The notes under the pieces were generated by a model. That model saw nothing but the letters and a program-made list of their open reading frames with translations, did no database searches and was not told where the DNA came from. A DNA stretch of 64,000 nt from Malania oleifera (taxonomy: Eukaryota > Streptophyta > Magnoliopsida > Santalales > Ximeniaceae). This document shows, piece by piece, positions 58,956 through 64,000 of the stretch (positions within the stretch are counted from its first letter, which is position 1; each line of letters starts with the position of its first letter). The position numbers were made by a program, and so were the translations under genes. The stretch lies in the NCBI RefSeq assembly GCF_029873635.1, contig NC_080422.1:13733936-13797935 (forward strand), given 5' to 3'.

Positions 58956-59233
58956 CTTATAACAATTGATGGAACCGTTTTAAAGTCTAGTATATACATA
59001 ACTCCAGCTAAACTTTTGTCATGCCTACACTCAGTTGATTGTCATGGTTCATCATAAAAACTGCATCCCACATTGAATCCTTGCAAATTAGCCTCTTCGC
59101 ATTCAAACTCTGTTGACACAAATTCTTGCTGGAACGATGTGCTTGGGACATTAATCAAATCAAAAGTTGTCATCACCTATGAAAGGTGATCAAATAGCCT
59201 ATTCGTCTCAGCAGTATCATATTCATTATATGA

Positions 59234-59650
59234 TTAAGGATGAAAAAATGCTTCCCTCTGCACATTTGAAGCTCCACCCATACTCTTGCTTCGAGGGATG
59301 CATTTAACAAGAATTTCAACTATATACACATTAGGACAAGAACTTTGCGGGTCCAATGCAATTAGCACATCTGCATCATCCTTTATTAGGACTTCGATAT
59401 ACACTACATTTCCACCACTCCATTGATGCAGATATTTCGAACTTAATTCTAACATGTAATCATTTGATTCAATATCTAATCCTTCATTTATTTTTCGTTT
59501 GAAACTTTCTAACTTCATCCTTTTTCTAACTTGAATCCTCTTTGTTGACCCTCTGTTGTACTTAATACCAGTCGATCCATGTATAATCTCACCATCAACG
59601 TATAATAAAACCGTAACTTTGTTTGCTGATGAACTTGATGTTATTCTAAA
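59234..59650 (-). mobile_element. MULE transposon N-terminal fragment
   Basis: The minus-strand frame reads VYVDGEIIHGSTGIKY (near 59590), then MKLESFKRKINEGLDIESND and VVYIEVLIKDDADVLIALDP. The order (LY.DGEI..G, K...I, D.DV) is that of the N-terminal domain of plant Mutator-like transposases. The zinc-finger and DDE catalytic parts, expected at lower coordinates, are absent, so it could not encode an active transposase. Confidence 0.5.
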
Positions 59651-60189
59651 TTTTCAACATAAATTAAGAAATATAAATTTTCAACTAAGGTAATATTTCT
59701 TTTCTCAAAAAATCGACAAATTAAATTAACCTCATGTAGTTATTCTTTTATTACAAAAATAGAGTTTAACTGCAACATAAAAAAATTTCAACACAATATA
59801 AATATTATGATTAAATCACAGCAATTTCGAACAAATCTTATTTCATATATATAAACCATTATCTCACAAAAATATATATTAATATAAATATATCATAATC
59901 ATAAACGTACCTCAATATCAAATGAAATGAATGTACAAAATCAAAGCAAAAACAAGAAATTAGTGAATGTCACTGACAACATCGTCACTAACCCTTTTGA
60001 AAGAGAGCAGTTACAAGAGTAAATATGCAAAACGTTCACTCAGCAATTGAAGGTGGTGAGGGATGCTGGAGGAGAAAGGAAGAAGAAGGAAAAGAAAGAA
60101 GCAAGGAGAAAGGATGAACGACAAGTGGGAGGGTGAAGGAGAATAAATAGAACGCTAGGGTGGGGGCGAGGGAGCACGCGAGGAGGCAA
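59651..60189. other. AT-rich spacer and purine-rich stretch
   Basis: 59651-60020 is AT-rich and empty. 60040-60190 is purine-rich (GGAGGAGAAAGGAAGAAG), and small frames on either strand there are low-complexity artefacts. Confidence 0.4.
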
Positions 60190-60620
60190 GGGGAGGGGGT
60201 TAGGAAAGGGAGTGCATGGGGGTTTCCCCACGTTATTTGCAAGTCAAAACTGGCTTTCCAAAAGTCAGTTTTTACTCCTTTATTTATTTATTTATTTTCA
60301 ACAGAGTGGCCTCAGAAAGGAGCAGTCATGTCAGTCAAGGGGAGGCAGGGAGGAGGGGACTAGGGAAGGGAGTGCACGGGGGCTTCCCACATAACCTGCA
60401 TGTCAAAATCGACTTTTCAAAAGTCGAATTTGACTCCTTCATTTTTTTTCCCCCCGTAGTGTGGCATCGGGAAGGAGCCAGAAGGAGAAGGGGGAGTGGT
60501 TCTGTCAGTCAGAATCAACTTCTGGAAAGTTGGTTATGCTACATTTTGTATTTTTTTTTTTTTCATACTCAAAACCGACTTTTAGAAAGTCAATTGAGTT
60601 CAAAACTGTAAATATACCCC
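60190..60620. repeat. Imperfect tandem repeats with short palindromes
   Basis: Four decaying units each contain a short hairpin: AAAACTGGCTTTCCAAAAGTC with its AGTTTT partner, AAAATCGACTTTTCAAAAGT, AATCAACTTCTGGAAAGTTG, and AAAACCGACTTTTAGAAAGT. The first two units also share GGGAAGGGAGTGCACGGGGG-like sequence and GGAAGGAGC ends, with a period of about 165 bases. Confidence 0.75.
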
Positions 60621-60734
60621 CACCCACCCTATATTTGTGTGTTTTTTTTTTTAAATATTTTCATAAAAAACTCTAACCTAAAGTATGTGTTTAATTATTT
60701 ATTTGGGGGGGAAGGCCTTCCTTAAATATATATA

Positions 60735-60840
60735 AAAGAGGATCTAATTTTTTATTGGAAAGTGTCAAGATTGATTTGAATGCCTAGAGCCCATACTTAA
60801 ATGTACCTTTGCATATTAAATATAGTTTCTACTCACACCA
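60735..60840 (+). repeat. Duplicate of the CPS copy B upstream region
   Basis: Resembles 45880-46020: shared GGATCTAATTTTTTAT, GGAAAGTRTCAA, TTGATTTGAATGCCT and GCATATTAAATA. It suggests another duplicated CPS-locus segment here, without exons. Confidence 0.6.
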
Positions 60841-61320
60841 CACAAAATAGTTGGGGCACAGATCAATTAGTGCTGATATTTTTGGGTTGCTCAAGATACA
60901 TGTACGTACTCTTTTATGACTCATAAAGTGGAGAAGTGGGGCCCCAGAGTTAAGACCTTCCCTTGAAAGAGTGGATGGAAAAACTTTATAAGTTTGTTCG
61001 CCAAATAAATATGAATGCATGTAATAATTATTATGCATTTTAAATATATTTGACATTCATATAAATACAACACACTTCCTTGTACTCGCGGAGAGGATAT
61101 ATTCAAGATGAGAAGGAAAGGAAAAACATCTCCAGAAAATCACATCAAAGGTACGATACTGTATTCATATCCATTATTGTTTTTTTTCCCCCTTCATTCA
61201 TATTTTATGTAGAATGATAATTTAAAATAAAGCTTATCAAATTATGTAACATGTTTATGTCATAATAAAAACTGCAAAAGAAATAATAAAATTCAGTTAT
61301 TCCATATTATTATTATTATT
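60841..61320. other. No gene recognised
   Basis: Ordinary AT-rich DNA. A short minus-strand frame at 60829-61056 has no known domain. Confidence 0.4.
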
Positions 61321-61540
61321 TTATAACTCGGGGTCTCCAGCCACCATCGTGCTACATTGGATATTTTGGTGCAGCACCAAACCCGACGGGTGAAAGCTGC
61401 TTATTCATTGACGCACCTCTGGTAATTTACTAGCGTAATGTCTCAAGGGGGAATCAAACATGTGACCTTAGAGTCTCCAAAGTCATAAGTTCGCCCTTAT
61501 CACTTGAGTTTACCTGTTTGAGCCATTCCACATTGTAACA
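61321..61540 (-). mobile_element. SINE (tRNA-related), minus strand
   Basis: Read on the minus strand it has an A-box-like TGGCTCAAACAGG / CTCAAGTGATAAGG stretch, TTATGACTTTGG, a B-box-like TGTTTGATTCCCCC, GAGGTGCGTCAATG and GATGGTGGCTGGAG. It is the longer partner of the copy at 47070-47235 and includes the 5' end missing there. Confidence 0.7.
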
Positions 61541-62111
61541 AACAGTTTTGCACATGGCATTAGTTGGAACAAGTTTCGTGCTTGCATTTGTATTTTTCAT
61601 TTGAAAAAATCCGCTCAAATCAAGAGATCAAACATTTGTTATGAACAAACCTAAAAAATAGAACCCATATTTATAAACAAAGAAAATGCTAAGTGTTGTT
61701 CATATAAAGTTTCGAGGGTTTATACCAAAAAACTAGATATCAAATATTCACCTTGAGTAAGATCTATGAAAAGTTACATGATCCGTGAAATAGAACTCTC
61801 CGATATTGTAGTTCTTAACTTTTTTTTATTGATATGGACAAATAAGAAAAAATTAGTTCGAAGAGAAAATAAAGAGAGGTCAAGTCTTTTGTGAGAAGTA
61901 TGCATCAATTTTCTTTCTCAATATATATTTTCTAATTTAAATTTTACGTTCTATTTTTCACACATTTAATGTCAAAATTCTACATAATTGAAATAGCTTG
62001 TATAGTATTTTTAAGAATTTATGGCCCCTGGCCACCTTATTGTACCCAACACAATAGATTATCATGTAATAAATTGCTATATATGCTAAAATAAATTTTC
62101 TTTTCTGAAGT
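61541..62111. other. No gene recognised
   Basis: AT-rich DNA without long frames, RNA genes or clear repeats. Confidence 0.4.
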
Positions 62112-62653
62112 GCTTACAAAGGGTGAGCATTAATCAGGTTTGACCGAATTAACCAATCGAATTTGGTTAGTTCGGTTCGGTTCGGTTATAGATTTCAATA
62201 ATTTCGGGTATTCGATTTTCAATTCGAGTATGAGAAATTTTAATTCAATTAATTGAATTACCCAAATTACTAATTAATCAAAAAATTAAATATAAATTAG
62301 TTATGTTAAATATAACTAATATATTACATAATATATAATTGTTCGATTTTCTTAGTTTATTTATTGAATCAATGTCATTCTCCTAATTCAGCTCACACAC
62401 TTAAAAGAAATGGTAAACATCAATTTTATAATTAATTTTAAAATTTGCAATCATATTTTGTTTTTATAATTAATTTTAAATTATTTCGGTCAAATTCGAT
62501 TAACTGAATTACCTGAAAAGTTGGTTCGGTTGGGTACGGTGTGGTTATAACAACTAATTTAATCAGTTCAGTTAGAGATTATTGTTAATCGAAAATTTCA
62601 GTTAATTCGGTTAATTAACTGAATTTAGCCAAATCGACCGTTCGTATACCCCT
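62112..62653. mobile_element. AT-rich MITE-like element with TTCGGTT repeats
   Basis: The left end AGGGTGAGCATTAATCAGG pairs loosely with the right end (reverse complement AGGGGTATACGAACGGTCG). Next to both ends are dense TTCGGTT / ACCGAA motifs (GTTCGGTTCGGTTCGGTTAT near 62170; TTCAGTTAATTCGGTTAATT near 62600). The interior is AT-rich and non-coding. This is a common plant non-autonomous element pattern. Confidence 0.45.
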
Positions 62654-63389
62654 AAGTGCGTACTATCTCAAAGAGTTAGTGTTCACTATCTTGGAATAGC
62701 CAACGAAAATGATTTTACCTTCCCGTTCACTTTTATTGATGAAAATCAATTTGTCTATAAAAATTTGATGCTAAAGAGGAGTTATTTTGTAGTTTATTAT
62801 TATGATGGAGTCCTTGTCTAATGAATCTATATGATGCATGAAAAATAATATTGTAATTATTATAAATCGACCTTTGAAAAATGTCTATAACCAAGTAGAT
62901 AGCAAATAAAAATAATATTATTACTAATATCAGTCGATCTTATGAGAAATGCTTATAACCAATTAGGTAAAAAATGGTGATATGTAAAATTTTTATGAGC
63001 AAAAAATTTCTACAAAAGAGGTAAAGTTAGGATGACATTTTAGTGATCAACGAGTTCTTCACATTTTTTTCCTTCCATTCTACTGTGCGACAAAGTCTTT
63101 GCCCTAATTAATAAACAACTTGACAATCGCTTTACTTTATGTCTTTCTTACTTAAAATAAAATATTAATATCAACATTTTTTATTCTCTTTGCTCATTTA
63201 TTTTTAAATTTTAATGTTTTTTTTAACAACATTTTTCTTGCAATAAATTCTCCTCTCACGACTTAATTTTAAAAATATGAAATTAACTAATTGCACATTA
63301 TCATAGTTAGTTTAAGGTAAATCTTTTGTTCAATAATTATAACTATATTAAAAGAAAACATCAATTCTTTATTTCAGATTTGAGAAAAT
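62654..63389. other. AT-rich DNA, nothing recognised
   Basis: No gene, RNA or repeat unit could be supported. Confidence 0.4.
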
Positions 63390-64000
63390 TTCATTAAAAG
63401 ATTTCTTCTCATTGTTACATTTGCCTATTTCTAGTTTCAATTGTTCTTGATTTAAAATAAAAAGTATATATATAATCTGCCTTGGGGCAGGGAGGGGTGT
63501 ATAATAAATTCTTCTCTCTTTTGGTTTTTTTATTTTTTTTTATTTTTTGTATGAGTCTATTGGAGGTTTGTTTGTATTGTACAATAGAAGAAAGTTCATT
63601 TTCCATACCACACCCTTTTTTAATTCCTTTCAAATTTTAAATTTGAGATAGTTCATTTTTCATACCACGCCCTTTCTCAATTCCTCTAAAAATTTAAACT
63701 TGATACTTTCAACATAAAGTTTCGAAGTCTAATCAGGGACGTCTTAACTCTTTTTTTTTTTACTTTCTGTTATCTGGAATGTGTACATAAGCGGTTGCTA
63801 ATACACCTCTATATGTAAAGAGCGCACTAATTGCACGTCCACCTAACCTAATTTAGAGCAATAACTGCTCGTTCACCTAACCTAATTCAGAGCAATAACT
63901 GCATGTTCACCTAATCTAATTTCCTAAACATGAAAAATGTTTAAGATCAAATAGATATGTGTATCATGGGCTTAAGTGGTAGAGGAGAAAAGGGGTTTTG
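63390..64000 (+). repeat. Second copy of the CPS upstream flank (window edge)
   Basis: Collinear with 32560-32960: AGATTTCTTCTCATTGTT, ATCTGCCTTGGGGCAGGGAG, GAGTCTATTGGAGGTTTGTT, TTGCACGTCCACCTAACCTA, TCATGGGCTTAAGTGG. Inside it a 38-base segment ending in CACCTAACCTAATT is itself repeated about three times (63830-63930). In the first copy this flank lies about 300 bases before CPS sequence, so another CPS copy may start just past the window. Confidence 0.75.

Overview
The window is nuclear DNA of a flowering plant, most likely a eudicot. It is AT-rich and intron-bearing, and LTR retrotransposons of typical plant lineages dominate it: Ty3/gypsy chromovirus (Tekay/Del-like), Ty3/gypsy Tat/Ogre-like, and Ty1/copia. 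There are also CACTA, MULE, MITE and SINE remnants and many (AT)n, (CT)n and (AAT)n microsatellites. No bacterial-style operon, CRISPR array, rRNA gene or convincing tRNA gene is visible.

The only recognisable host gene family is a decayed tandem cluster of class II diterpene cyclase genes (ent-copalyl diphosphate synthase type, CPS, TPS-c subfamily) in the right half, all on the plus strand. Copy A (about 33.2-45.4 kb) has lost exon 1 and its 3' half. It is split by a 2.2-kb solo LTR and by an 8.1-kb nest of retrotransposons that entered next to an exon boundary. Copy B (46.07-55.39 kb) keeps exons 1 and 2, a cut-off exon 3, a central block with the DIDDTAM motif, and a 3' run of seven exons of which the last six have matching phases and splice sites. 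It also carries a SINE, an exon gap, a one-base deletion, a lost splice acceptor and an in-frame stop. Fragment D (56.0-56.3 kb) is a third 3' end, cut by an LTR. The last 600 bases repeat the DNA upstream of copy A, so a further copy may begin just beyond the window.

Layout. 0-3.1 kb: tail and 3' LTR of a gypsy element. 3.4-5.3 kb: an orphan PP2C exon, a long inverted repeat, a CACTA end and an unidentified last exon. 5.8-6.7 kb: a MITE and (AAT)n. 6.95-9.71 kb: solo LTR with GACTA target duplication. 10.9-12.4 and 12.7-20.6 kb: two divergent Tat-type LTRs, the second containing a nearly complete copia (14.55-19.99 kb). 20.6-31.9 kb: LTR sequence containing a full-structure chromovirus (21.90-30.80 kb, CCTGG target duplication), whose own 3' LTR holds a solo LTR. 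31.9-33.2 kb: microsatellites, a MITE and duplicated flank. 33.2-56.3 kb: the CPS cluster with its insertions. 56.3-58.9 kb: Tat-type remnants. 59.2-60.6 kb: MULE fragment and palindromic repeats. 61.3 kb: second SINE. 62.1-62.7 kb: AT-rich MITE. 63.4-64.0 kb: duplicated CPS flank.

The most unusual non-gene pattern is a clustered imperfect palindrome related to TCGTCGACGA. It lies just upstream of the TATA box in the LTRs of several elements that are otherwise different, both gypsy and copia.

All comparisons were made by eye. Exon boundaries rest on GT/AG sites and frame continuity. Element ages are rough.
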